From NCBI GenBank assembly GCA_020072645.1, contig JAIQGK010000015.1, positions 1-64,000 on the forward strand: DNA of 64,000 nucleotides, written 5' to 3'. Position 1 is the stretch's first letter, and each line of letters opens with the position of its first letter. Below are positions 53,516-62,214 of the stretch, piece by piece. The DNA comes from Terriglobia bacterium (GTDB lineage Bacteria; Acidobacteriota; Terriglobia; Terriglobales; Acidobacteriaceae). The notes below the pieces were generated by a model. It did no database searches. It was not told the origin of the DNA and saw only the letters and a list, made by a program, of their open reading frames with translations. Both the position numbers and the translations under genes were made by a program.

Positions 53516-55985
53516 GTTTGAATCTCCAATGCGGCCAATATGTTAATTGAAATGAAGCGGTGAAATCATTTTGTTTTTTTCCAGCGCTCAATAATGGAAA
53601 ATTCCAATACTCGTATTGCAAAAAGGTTGAGAGAGAGAGTTTGGGAGACAAAGCCCATTCGGACTTGGCATATATGTCCCTGAGATTGCCGCCTTGGAGA
53701 AACATGCTGTCAGCAATTTCACTACGGTAGCCGAACTGGACCGTTTTGTCTGATGCGGCCCAATATGTGGTACTGGCACGCAATGAAATTCCCTGCCGAC
53801 CCACTGTAGCATCGCCCACGATGTTGCCTTTATTCGTGTAGCCGTCCAGGTAGCGGTCATTCCAATAGAAGAAGCCTCCTTCCGCGGTTTGAATCAGACC
53901 GGGAAGATTGGTGTAAGAGCCTTCTACTCGGAAATCCAGACGCTCCATGCCGGGAAAATGAGATAGATAAAGACCGGGGGTATGTGCGGAGCGGCGTGGA
54001 TAGCCGATAGGGGAAATTTCGTCTTCCACGAAAGAATCGTCATAGAGGGTTAGCCATTGTCTGAAACCAGGAAGACGCCATGTGAAATCGAAGGTGGAAC
54101 GGCGGTCACCCGGATCGTGGCCGCGGCCAGTGCTATTGCCAGTGGAAAACAGGGAATGTTTAAGCGATGAGGCTGTGATGGGAAAATCAGGGCCGCCAAA
54201 CATCCCGGTTCGGCCTACGCCAAATTCAAAATTGGGGGTTGGCTTGAAGTTAACTTTGAAACCATTGACCATGGGCTGCTGCGGAAGAGTACGTCCGAAT
54301 GAAAAGACTTCTCCAATCGTTGGATCCTGAGTATTGTTCCAATGAGAACCTGTCATTTTTCCAACCCAGTACTCGGTGCGGAATGGCCCCAACAATTTTC
54401 CCAGAATCCATGGAAACTTGGACGGATGGGTCTGGTCAACGCGGAGCATGTAGAGCGGCTCAGCATTGTTGCTCCAAAGAAAGGGGTCCTGTGTGGGACT
54501 GAGCCACAGAGTCTGCTTACCAAATGAGGTTTGCCAACCTTTGATGTTCAGAGAAATGGAAGCATCAATCAGGCGGAACTGGTTAAAAGCGGGAATGGCA
54601 GAGGCAGGTTGCGGGCCTTTGAAGTCGGTGACCTGAATCGCGTCCTGAACGGCCTGTGAATAACCAGCGGCTGAAGGGGCGTGCTCATATTCGCCACGGA
54701 CTGAGAACGCGAGGGCGCCAGCAACGCCGCTGGAAGAGAATCCGCCTACTCCGTTGGTACCTCGCTGATAGGGCCGGCCGTAATCATTCACGATTGTCTG
54801 GCCGAAATGATAGCTATCAGTGAGCGGAGGACCGGAGATGGAAGTGGTGCGCGCGTACACGGAATCCAACCCGATGTAGTCAGTTGGCTCGCCGCTGAGT
54901 TCCATGGCGAATTCACGGACCAGCGCTGAGTAGAGCCGATAGGCTTCGTCAGGGTTGGACTGATCGACCTCGCCGCCGATCTCCTCAACCAGACGGGAGC
55001 ATTCATTGCGCGTCCATGGACGGAGCCCTACGATTCCGCTGTTCAGTGCGCCCAGCGCGGCGAGGCGATCAAACGCAGGATAGACCCAGCTATCAATAGG
55101 AACGTAGGGTGAACCGCGCTCCGCGTGGGGGAAACCTTCCGGACCTGGATCGGGAATAAATTTTCCATAGCCAGCGCCGGGCAGTTCATGGTCATGGTGC
55201 GCCTTGTAAGCCTGCCACCCCATCAGCCAACCCATGGCGCTGCCAACCACTACGTCGCTGGGAAAATGGTTCCGACCGGAAACACGGGCGACGCTGACCA
55301 CGGTCGCCAAGCCATAAGAAGCAATCTGCGTAAGAGGCCCGGGGTATTCATGCGCAAGAACGCTGGCTGCGGACCACGCGAGCAAGGCATGGGCCGAAGG
55401 AAACGATGAATTGGAGATGGAAGAACTGTTGAAGAAATCGCCCTTGAAGTTGCCGTCTGTGGGGCGAGCCCTTTGTGTGACTGCCTTCAGCAACTCACCA
55501 ACGATGAGACTATTAGTCGCGGCTTCAACAGCGAGAATTCCTGTTTCTTTTTTATGTTCATCGCCAGTGTATTTACCCAGCAGATAAAGAGAGCCGCTTC
55601 CGCCGAGCAACAAAGCAACACCACCGTTAGAAAGGGTGCTGGAATGTTTGCCGAACGAACCGGTCCCGGTGATTCTAGACGAGAGCTCAGCGTCGGCATT
55701 GATCAAACCAGCGCTTACGCCGGTGAGCGGAACAATCCAATTCAGATCCTGGATGCGGGCTTTAAAGGGGCTGGTCCAGATATCTTTCTGGTCGCGACCC
55801 AGATTACGCAGGAACTTTACCGGATTGTCGCTGGCAGGGTGAGCATCGTCGGTGGCATGCGCAACCGGCGTAGGTGTTGGCGTTGGCGTGGAAGAAGCGG
55901 CCGACGAGCTATCACTCGACTGGCCCCATGCCGCGGTGGCTGCGAAAAATAAAACTAGTAAAAGAGCAAGCCTGCAATTTCCCAT
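53505..55985 (-). CDS. PAP2 phosphatase fused to Wzi-type outer-membrane barrel
   Basis: 826 residues from ATG 55985 (an ATG-like start 17 codons earlier has no binding site). Signal peptide 1-21, a Ser/Thr/Pro linker, then a PAP2 domain: K167-x6-R-P175, PSAH 196-199 and R234-x5-H240-x3-D244, all catalytic residues present. From about 300 to the end it resembles Wzi capsule-assembly barrels (WVYPAFDRLAALGAL start, LYMLRVDQTHPSKFPWILG (shortened), repeated Trp/Tyr strands, aromatic end). PAP2 could recycle undecaprenyl diphosphate; Wzi anchors capsule to the outer membrane. The join is unusual. Confidence 0.75.
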   Translation of the reverse strand: MGNCRLALLLVLFFAATAAWGQSSDSSSAASSTPTPTPTPVAHATDDAHPASDNPVKFLRNLGRDQKDIWTSPFKARIQDLNWIVPLTGVSAGLINADAELSSRITGTGSFGKHSSTLSNGGVALLLGGSGSLYLLGKYTGDEHKKETGILAVEAATNSLIVGELLKAVTQRARPTDGNFKGDFFNSSSISNSSFPSAHALLAWSAASVLAHEYPGPLTQIASYGLATVVSVARVSGRNHFPSDVVVGSAMGWLMGWQAYKAHHDHELPGAGYGKFIPDPGPEGFPHAERGSPYVPIDSWVYPAFDRLAALGALNSGIVGLRPWTRNECSRLVEEIGGEVDQSNPDEAYRLYSALVREFAMELSGEPTDYIGLDSVYARTTSISGPPLTDSYHFGQTIVNDYGRPYQRGTNGVGGFSSSGVAGALAFSVRGEYEHAPSAAGYSQAVQDAIQVTDFKGPQPASAIPAFNQFRLIDASISLNIKGWQTSFGKQTLWLSPTQDPFLWSNNAEPLYMLRVDQTHPSKFPWILGKLLGPFRTEYWVGKMTGSHWNNTQDPTIGEVFSFGRTLPQQPMVNGFKVNFKPTPNFEFGVGRTGMFGGPDFPITASSLKHSLFSTGNSTGRGHDPGDRRSTFDFTWRLPGFRQWLTLYDDSFVEDEISPIGYPRRSAHTPGLYLSHFPGMERLDFRVEGSYTNLPGLIQTAEGGFFYWNDRYLDGYTNKGNIVGDATVGRQGISLRASTTYWAASDKTVQFGYRSEIADSMFLQGGNLRDIYAKSEWALSPKLSLSTFLQYEYWNFPLLSAGKKQNDFTASFQLTYWPHWRFKRGS

Positions 55986-56007
55986 TCGGGTCAACTCGTT
56001 CTCTCGG

Positions 56008-58761
56008 TTAAAAAGTGCGGATAACGCTAACGGCAACAGCCGCGCCGGAAAGCAATGAAATCGTCTGGCTCAGGTTCTTGAAGATTCCCGTGCCTGCGCC
56101 CTTCTCAGGAACGAAAATGGTGTCCCCTGCTTGCAAGGTCGTGCCCAAAACATTGCCAGACCACCATTCTCCGGAACCGCGTCCTACGACCGTTCCATTG
56201 GCGCGAACGACGAATATCTCCTTTTTATTGGCGAGCGTGGTTGGACCGCCCGCCTGCTTGAGATACCAGCCAGCATGCTTGCCGGAGCTGAAGGTGATCG
56301 CGATGGGGTTATAAACCTGGCCTGCGACCATGACAAACGTAGGCCGCTTGGGAATATAGAGCGTATCGCCAGCCCGAACTTCCACATCCGCCTGGGTGCC
56401 CTGCCACTTTTCAATGTCCGAACTGACGTGAATCAGCAATCGGCCGTTGGGCTGGAGTTGCTTCAATTTGGCAAGCAACTGCTGGCGTTCGCGCTCCTGG
56501 GCGACAGCGTTGTTGTTACGTGAAGAGGAGGACGATGAAGACGATCCGGTTGAGCCGGGGCCGCCAATGTTTTGCGCCTGAATCTGCGTCACCATTTCCT
56601 CACGGCTCTTGGCTGCAGCTTCACGAACCTGGGCGCGATCGAGAATGGCGGCGTACGGATAGGCTTCAGTCGAAAATCCGCCCGCGCGCTTCAGGATAGA
56701 GCTGAGATGTTCGCCACGTTGAATGCCATAACGCCCGGGATGCATCACCTCACCGGTAATGGAAACGGCGCCGCCGATATCGTTCCAGCCACCGATCTGG
56801 CGGATGGTAAGAACGTCGCCGGGCTTCAACAGAACATCGGTATCGGCTTCGCCGGCCAGGGCGCGTCCGATGGGAATTTCGCGATGGTCCAGGTCAACGT
56901 GATCGCCATCGATGACGGAATAGCTGGTGAGATCGGCCTCCTGCTGGTAGGCAGAGCGCTTGAAACCGCCAGACATACGCAGAAGATCGGCTGCCGTCAT
57001 TTTTTCAGAAAGAGGATACTCGCCGGGGCGCATGACTTCGCCAAAGATCGAAACTTTTGGCCCGTCAGTTTCATAACGGCCAAAGATGCGGACAGTGTCA
57101 AAGGGCTCCAGGCTGGGGGCTTCTACTTTTTTGGAAAGAACGTCATGCAGGTTGAAAGGGATCACGACCGGGACGAAGTCGGGGGGATGCAGGCGAACGA
57201 TTTCTGCGCGGTCGGCCGGCTCAGGAAGGAGATCGTCATAGGAAGAAATCAGATCGGTGACTTTGTATCCATCCTTAAAGGAAAACTTTCCCGGACGGAA
57301 GACATGTCCTTCAAGATAAACGGCGCGATTGCTATAAGGAAGAATCGGTAGGACGGTGACGATGTCGCCATCCTGAATGCGAAATCTTTTGAAGGCGTCG
57401 TCGGCTGCGGCGATTCCGGCCCCGCCAGCCACGTTGACGCTCATCATTTCTTTACGCTCGTGGGCCTGAATGCGCTCAACCCTGATCCGGCTCAGTTCTC
57501 CGGTAACGGGAACGCCGCCCGCCAGATCCAGGACCTGGTCCAGCGTTTGTTCATTACGCAGCTCGTAAATTGCGGGTCGACGAACTTTCCCCGCCACAGT
57601 GACTTGCGGACCGATGGGCGGCACAAGAATACTGTCGCCAGATTCAAGGTGGACTTCAGCGGAACTTACGCCTTTCAACATAAGGTCGTAGAGATCGACC
57701 TCCTCCACCAGGGCTTTGCCGCGATAGTGCTTTACCGTGCGGTAGGAACCGGTATCCGTGGGGCCGCCAGCGGCGATCAAGGCGCTTAAGGCCGTGGAGA
57801 GCGAGCTGATGTCATAAGCGGCGGGATTCTTGACATCGCCCACAACATAGACGCGCACAGTACGCAGCTTACCCAGAGTCACGTCCACGGAAATACCGCG
57901 CAACTGGCGGCTCAGCATCTTCTGGATGGTTTGCTGGACTTCACCGAGCGTGCGTCCGGCAACAACCGTGGAACCGGCCTCAGGAATCGAGATGCGGCCT
58001 TCGCGGTCCACCGCGCGCTGGATGTGTTGCGACGAAGCGCCCCAGTAATCGATGACAAGTTCGTCGCCGGGACCGAGGACATAGTCCGGGCCAACCGGGA
58101 CGCTCAAAGTAGATTTATCGGCAACGGCGGCGCTGTTGCGGAAAAGAGCCGCGCCAAAGCGCTCCAGCTTTGTTTCGTCCACAGTGGCTTGCGTATAAAG
58201 ATCACGCAAGGCCGGCAGGTTGCGGAGTGGATATTGCTCCTGCGTGGGGCCCTTCTGGCTTTGCGCGCGGCGAGGACGCGCTTGTCCGTTCATTCCCGGC
58301 TGGCCGCCCTGCATTCCCTGCTGTCCGGCGACGCCCGGGCGCTGCGTATTCTGCGGAAATGGCTGCCCGCCTTGTTGGGTTTGCTGGCCTGACGGTTGAC
58401 CTGAAGGGACAATCTGTTCGTCGGGCGTCTGATCACCCTGCTGGGCCGGACCGAAACCGCGTTTGGTCAATTCATTGGCGGCAATCTGGCGCACACGGTC
58501 ATCTGAGCGGATCTGGCTGAAGAGGCGATCATCGGTGATGTCCCGCTCAGAGACGTTATAGCCGCGATCCCGCAGCTGACTCACGATCTCTGCTTTCGCT
58601 TCAGCGAGCACATCTGGATTTTGCTGGAGAATCTGGATGATCTCCTCAGCCGAGAGGTCGTTATCCTGGGCAAATGATTTTCCGGAAAGAACAATGCAGA
58701 ATACTACGAGAGCCAACAAACAACCGAGCCGCACGCGGCCACGAAAAAACGATAAGTTCAA
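56008..58761 (-). CDS. Wza-like polysaccharide export protein with multiple SLBB domains
   Basis: 917 residues from TTG 58761 with GGGGA upstream. Signal peptide (LGCLLALVVFCIVLSGKSFAQ, shortened), a Gln/Gly/Pro-rich segment (105-185), the poly-export domain (about 215-290: YVLGPGDELVIDYWG), then five SLBB-type beta-grasp repeats (VYVVGDVKNPAAY, VTVAGKVRRPAIYEL, VYLEGHVFRPGKF, VSIFGEVMRPGEY, VSITGEVMHPGRY) and a last repeat (VMVAGQVYNPIAI). No lipobox cysteine. First gene of the operon; it would form the outer-membrane or periplasmic exit channel. Confidence 0.88.
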   Translation of the reverse strand: MNLSFFRGRVRLGCLLALVVFCIVLSGKSFAQDNDLSAEEIIQILQQNPDVLAEAKAEIVSQLRDRGYNVSERDITDDRLFSQIRSDDRVRQIAANELTKRGFGPAQQGDQTPDEQIVPSGQPSGQQTQQGGQPFPQNTQRPGVAGQQGMQGGQPGMNGQARPRRAQSQKGPTQEQYPLRNLPALRDLYTQATVDETKLERFGAALFRNSAAVADKSTLSVPVGPDYVLGPGDELVIDYWGASSQHIQRAVDREGRISIPEAGSTVVAGRTLGEVQQTIQKMLSRQLRGISVDVTLGKLRTVRVYVVGDVKNPAAYDISSLSTALSALIAAGGPTDTGSYRTVKHYRGKALVEEVDLYDLMLKGVSSAEVHLESGDSILVPPIGPQVTVAGKVRRPAIYELRNEQTLDQVLDLAGGVPVTGELSRIRVERIQAHERKEMMSVNVAGGAGIAAADDAFKRFRIQDGDIVTVLPILPYSNRAVYLEGHVFRPGKFSFKDGYKVTDLISSYDDLLPEPADRAEIVRLHPPDFVPVVIPFNLHDVLSKKVEAPSLEPFDTVRIFGRYETDGPKVSIFGEVMRPGEYPLSEKMTAADLLRMSGGFKRSAYQQEADLTSYSVIDGDHVDLDHREIPIGRALAGEADTDVLLKPGDVLTIRQIGGWNDIGGAVSITGEVMHPGRYGIQRGEHLSSILKRAGGFSTEAYPYAAILDRAQVREAAAKSREEMVTQIQAQNIGGPGSTGSSSSSSSSRNNNAVAQERERQQLLAKLKQLQPNGRLLIHVSSDIEKWQGTQADVEVRAGDTLYIPKRPTFVMVAGQVYNPIAITFSSGKHAGWYLKQAGGPTTLANKKEIFVVRANGTVVGRGSGEWWSGNVLGTTLQAGDTIFVPEKGAGTGIFKNLSQTISLLSGAAVAVSVIRTF

Positions 58762-59087
58762 GTCTCTTCCCCTTCAAAGGACAATAAAAACAATACGAAT
58801 CCGGCGAGTACAAGTGCTTGACCAGCTTACGGTGGAGCATCACATTTTATTGTAAGTACAGGCGGAAGAATAGAAGCAAACGCCTATCTTTGTCCATGGC
58901 TGGAAACGGTGAGCAGAGAAGACGCGGACGCTGGATGCTGGAAAGGGCAAATAATGCGGTCCAGCAACTCTGCCTGCGACATCTGCCTTTCCGCGAAGTG
59001 CATCCCATATTTAACCGAAGGTATTGAGTGACTCACATTTTGTGGCCGGAAATCCCGGACACGCAAGTTCACAAGGAGCAGCTTTCT
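58762..59087. other. Divergent promoter region of the exopolysaccharide operon
   Basis: 326 bp without a gene, between the wza-like start (minus) and the Thr-rich protein start (plus). It holds an odd palindrome TGAGTGACTCA (59025-59035), 53 bp before the plus-strand gene. No CRP-like or TCTTAAGA dyad and no sigma-54 -24/-12 pair were seen. Confidence 0.45.
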
Positions 59088-59756
59088 ATGCGCAAGATTT
59101 TACTGGCAACATCAGTGTTTGCATTGTCCGTTGGCATCGCCATGGCACAAAGCACGGGCACAGTTACACCCAGCCCGGCGACACCAAGCACAACAGGGAC
59201 GACAACCCAGGGCACAACCAGCACGCAGCCCGGAACGACATCAACTGGAACCACTTCAACCACAGGTTCCGGTTCAATGGGAACACTGCAAACTTCGCAG
59301 CCCGGAAGCACCACCACCGGAAGCCCCGCAGCAACTCAGGGAACGCCGGGTGTTGCAGGCAGCGCAGGATCAGTAACCGGCGGAACGCAGGGTTCCACGC
59401 AGACCCAGACCGGGACTTCGACCACTGTGGCGCCTTGCACGCCTGCCAACAGCACTGGAACATCGACCACGGCGAGCAGCACGCCTGCAACGGGCAACAC
59501 TTCCGCAACCGCCAATAGCGGGACTGGAAGTTCAACCAGCTCGACTACCGGATCCAGCACGACCTCCAGTGCATCAGCTTCGCGTCCGAGCGGGACGTCA
59601 ACGACTGTTGCTACTGCAAATCCGTGCGAGCCGGGAAGCACCACCACGCCGAGCAGCACGACTCCGAGCGGCTCGACTGTTCCCAGCAATCCTCCGGCAC
59701 CCAGCGATATGGGAAACGGATCTTCTACTCAGCCCTCAAAACCGCCACTTAACTAA
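59088..59756 (+). CDS. Secreted Thr/Ser/Gly-rich low-complexity protein
   Basis: 222 residues from ATG 59088, with AAGGAG ten bases upstream. A signal peptide (KILLATSVFALSVGIAMA) is followed by about 200 residues made almost only of Thr, Ser, Gly, Pro, Ala and Gln with repeats of T-G-T-S-T, and a Pro-rich tail. There is no enzyme motif. Such mucin-like chains can be O-glycosylated or act as a flexible surface layer. It is divergent from the exopolysaccharide operon, sharing its promoter region. Reading in other frames gives His- or Val-rich shadows that are not real. Confidence 0.7.
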   Translation: MRKILLATSVFALSVGIAMAQSTGTVTPSPATPSTTGTTTQGTTSTQPGTTSTGTTSTTGSGSMGTLQTSQPGSTTTGSPAATQGTPGVAGSAGSVTGGTQGSTQTQTGTSTTVAPCTPANSTGTSTTASSTPATGNTSATANSGTGSSTSSTTGSSTTSSASASRPSGTSTTVATANPCEPGSTTTPSSTTPSGSTVPSNPPAPSDMGNGSSTQPSKPPLN

Positions 59757-59796
59757 AGGCGATATTTCTTTAACAATTTTTCTGATTTGACTAAAG

Positions 59797-59828
59797 CGGC
59801 TGCCTTTCACGGGCAGCCGTTTTGCTTT
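59797..59828 (+). terminator. Rho-independent terminator
   Basis: CGGCTGCC (59797-59804) pairs with GGCAGCCG (59812-59819) and is followed by TTTTGCTTT. It ends the Thr/Ser-rich secreted protein gene. Confidence 0.85.
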
Positions 59829-59862
59829 CTGCAATGACGCGACAGTCCTATAATCACAGACC

Positions 59863-60567
59863 ATGAATGCTCCCGCAGCCGCGCATCCAGCACCGTTCTC
59901 TCCCAAACTTATTGCTCCACTTTGGCATACAGCACTGTTTCTGCTTGCGTTGGGCGGGATTGCCGCGTGGGGAGCGCATCGGCAAGGTTTGCCCGCCTTT
60001 GGATCGTCGCGGGCAGTGAGCTATCTGTTCACCATAGCCTGGGAATGGCTACTATTTGCGCTGGCGGCCTGGGGAATAAGGTTAGGCGGAGGCTCAATTG
60101 AGAGCGTGATTGGCGCACGGTGGTCAACTGCAAAGCAATTCGGTCGTGACCTGGGGATCGGAGTCCTATTTCTTGTGGGTTCCAATATCCTTCTGGCAGG
60201 ACTGCAAGCACTCTTGCGTCCCGGCCCAAATGCCAACATAAGCAGGTTGCTTCCCCGGAGCGCAACCGAAATCACGCTCTGGATATTCTTATCGCTTTCG
60301 GCAGGAATCTGCGAAGAGTTCACTTTTCGCGGCTATCTACAGCAGCAGTTGAACGGCTGGCTGAAAAACGCGACGGCGGCTGTAGTAATCCAAGGCATTA
60401 TCTTTGGCGCCGCTCACGCCTATCAAGGACTGAAGCTGGTATTGACGATTGTTGTGCTGGGCACCCTTATAGGATGGCTGGCTCAGTGGCGGAAAAGCAC
60501 CAGGCCGGGAATGATTTCGCATTTTCTACAGGATGCGATTGGCGGGATTGTTCTGGGACGGCACTAA
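59863..60567 (+). CDS. CPBP-family intramembrane metalloprotease
   Basis: 234 residues with about six to seven membrane helices. The CPBP (Abi) motifs are EEFTFRGYLQQQL (glutamate pair and Arg) and FGAAHAYQG (zinc His). These proteases cleave membrane-embedded or prenylated substrates. Single gene; it ends at a bidirectional terminator. Confidence 0.85.
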   Translation: MNAPAAAHPAPFSPKLIAPLWHTALFLLALGGIAAWGAHRQGLPAFGSSRAVSYLFTIAWEWLLFALAAWGIRLGGGSIESVIGARWSTAKQFGRDLGIGVLFLVGSNILLAGLQALLRPGPNANISRLLPRSATEITLWIFLSLSAGICEEFTFRGYLQQQLNGWLKNATAAVVIQGIIFGAAHAYQGLKLVLTIVVLGTLIGWLAQWRKSTRPGMISHFLQDAIGGIVLGRH

Positions 60568-60584
60568 GATTGGGAGTTGAAATA

Positions 60585-60620
60585 AAAAAGAGCGGCGAAA
60601 TGCGCGACGCCGCCCTTTTC
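60585..60620. terminator. Bidirectional rho-independent terminator
   Basis: GCGGCG (60592-60597) pairs with CGCCGC (60608-60613), with A-run before and CCTTTTCTT after, so it can act on both strands. It lies between convergent genes. Confidence 0.75.
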
Positions 60621-60635
60621 TTAAGGGGAGAAAAC

Positions 60636-61067
60636 TTATTTCTTCTTGAGCAGGAAGCCGGCCGCGAACATGGCGACGGCGCCAAGAAGCCACTCAATAC
60701 GCCAGAGTTGTACGGCTTGCCAATCGAGCAGCGTGGTAGCGGTGAAGACAAAGCCAGTCACAATCGCCGCGATGACGCAGGCGAATCCCAGAACCAAGGC
60801 GACCAAAGAAGCATTGCTCTGCCCCAGCGCTTCACGCAAGGAAGCAAAGTCTATCCAGGCACGCACACCCGAAACGGCATTGGCCGCGAGATTAGCGTGC
60901 CGGTCAGCACCGCAGACATAACAGAAGCGCGATCCCAGAACAAAATCCGTGCCACACTCCTGGCACACCTGATCTGTGGTCTCAGCCGCTGCTGCTTCGT
61001 GTCGCGGAGCTACTGCCGGTTTCCAGAACTCCTGCCGTTCCTCATAATTCGGCGCCAGATGTGCCAT
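60636..61067 (-). CDS. Zinc-ribbon membrane protein, hypothetical
   Basis: 143 residues. Residues 33-55 form a zinc ribbon (CQECGTDF and FCYVCGAD); two membrane helices follow (about 86-108 and 120-140), ending in a Lys-rich tail. Zinc-ribbon plus double-helix proteins of this kind are common in Acidobacteria and without known role. GGGGC precedes the ATG weakly. Confidence 0.65.
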   Translation of the reverse strand: MAHLAPNYEERQEFWKPAVAPRHEAAAAETTDQVCQECGTDFVLGSRFCYVCGADRHANLAANAVSGVRAWIDFASLREALGQSNASLVALVLGFACVIAAIVTGFVFTATTLLDWQAVQLWRIEWLLGAVAMFAAGFLLKKK

Positions 61068-61214
61068 TTAGCAAAGCCCCTTAAGTCTTACTGATGTAAG
61101 GGCAAATCTAGGGCCAAAGATGGAGGGAACGTAACCCTATTGGAGCCATCAACTTACAGTTTTACCCATGGCCAACAGGACAATGTACCCGGAAAATCTT
61201 ACGTTGTAAAAGGT

Positions 61215-61451
61215 TCAGGCTTCGCGACGCCGGGGCATCCGCAGGATCTTCGGATTATCCCTGGTTTTGCTCCAAAATCCGAGCAGCACCAGATCGGCTT
61301 CACAGAACGTAAGGTCCTGCGGGCGAGGGCTGCCGTCATTGAAGATGTACTCGTCCAGGAGCGTATAAAGCTCATTTAAGGGGATGTTGAGGTAGCCAGC
61401 GGCCTCGGGTTCTGTATAGAACTCTTTGACTGGCTTGAGCGGTCTGGTCAT
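61215..61451 (-). CDS. Small hypothetical protein, possible HTH_17/excisionase-like
   Basis: 78 residues from ATG 61451, with ACGGAAG upstream. The EFYTEPEAAGYLNIPLNELY (shortened) segment resembles the first helices of excisionase/MerR-type winged domains (helix, turn, recognition helix), followed by a tail ending in MPRRREA. It might be a small DNA-binding regulator; the resemblance is modest. The frame is open further upstream but no other start is convincing. Confidence 0.5.
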   Translation of the reverse strand: MTRPLKPVKEFYTEPEAAGYLNIPLNELYTLLDEYIFNDGSPRPQDLTFCEADLVLLGFWSKTRDNPKILRMPRRREA

Positions 61452-61843
61452 AATTTTGTCTTCCGTATCCTTAGCGTTCTGGGATGCGGGGGAGCAAGAT
61501 GGTTGTACCGTGTCTAACCCGGCTAAGATATCAGGTAAACTGCCCGATAAGGGGTCACATGAAACCTTACCCGCTAAGGCCTTCCTTATTACGGAGGTAA
61601 TCGCGTTTTTACCGCGAAGAATTGCCAGCGTTAACAGCCGCCGGGGCAAATAACCGGTGATTGCATAAAGAGAGCACCTGATTCCCCATGCAAGCGGCAG
61701 AAATCCGGAGTTCTACCCAAAATTAAGCTCACTTTACTCCTATTGAACCGAAACGGCCCGGAATACGTATCATGATTAGAGCGGCTTGGTTGATTTACCC
61801 GTCTTGGGACCGGACCTTAGGGCGCTCAAGCGAGGAGGGAAAG
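61452..61843. other. Intergenic stretch between HTH-like gene and PspC gene
   Basis: 392 bp with no gene I can support. It contains an imperfect dyad TAAGGGGT...AACCTTA (61548-61569) and a run of CCTTACCCGCTAAGG type. No clear operator or RNA structure. Confidence 0.4.
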
Positions 61844-62164
61844 ATGTATTGCAACTACTGTGGCAAGGTGATTCCCGATGATTCAAACCTTTGCGCCTAT
61901 TGCGGCAAGAGAGTGGCCGGCGTGATTGCCCGCCAACGGCTGGTGCGTCCCCGCCAAAGCCGTAAGATCGCAGGCGTGTGCGCGGGACTAGCGGAGTACT
62001 ATGACCTTGACGCGACGTTGATCCGCATTGTGTGGGCAGTGTGTGTGATATGCGGAGGAGTTGGTCTTTTGGCTTACATTGCCGCCTGGATCATCATTCC
62101 GGAAGAGCCTTTAATGCTGGCCGCAGCACCACCTGCCACGCAAGATCGAGTAGCGAACAGATAA
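61844..62164 (+). CDS. PspC-domain protein with N-terminal zinc ribbon
   Basis: 106 residues from ATG 61844 with GAGGAGGG just upstream. Two CxxC pairs (MYCNYCGK and CAYCGKR) form a zinc ribbon, then the PspC domain (RKIAGVCAGLAEYYDLDATL, shortened) with one membrane helix (about 60-85). PspC proteins sit in the inner membrane and respond to envelope stress. Stop is followed at once by a terminator. Confidence 0.8.
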   Translation: MYCNYCGKVIPDDSNLCAYCGKRVAGVIARQRLVRPRQSRKIAGVCAGLAEYYDLDATLIRIVWAVCVICGGVGLLAYIAAWIIIPEEPLMLAAAPPATQDRVANR

Positions 62165-62188
62165 AAAAACCACCCCGTACAAGGGTGG
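62163..62188 (-). terminator. Rho-independent terminator of the TPR gene
   Basis: On the minus strand CCACCC and GGGTGG (62183-62188 with 62170-62175) form a 6-bp stem with a 7-nt loop followed by seven T (62163-62169). It is convergent with the PspC gene and lies at its end. Confidence 0.8.
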
Positions 62189-62214
62189 CAGATGTGGCTA
62201 TCGATTGAGTTCGC

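Noticed and set aside
56572-57351. 259-residue plus-strand frame inside the Wza-like gene
   Set aside because: Codon shadow of the SLBB repeats; no start site and no known motif.
59088-59756. CRISPR-like array or tandem DNA repeat in the Thr/Ser-rich region
   Set aside because: The repetition is amino-acid bias (Thr/Ser/Gly codons), without regular spacing or identical repeats, and the frame starts with a signal peptide.
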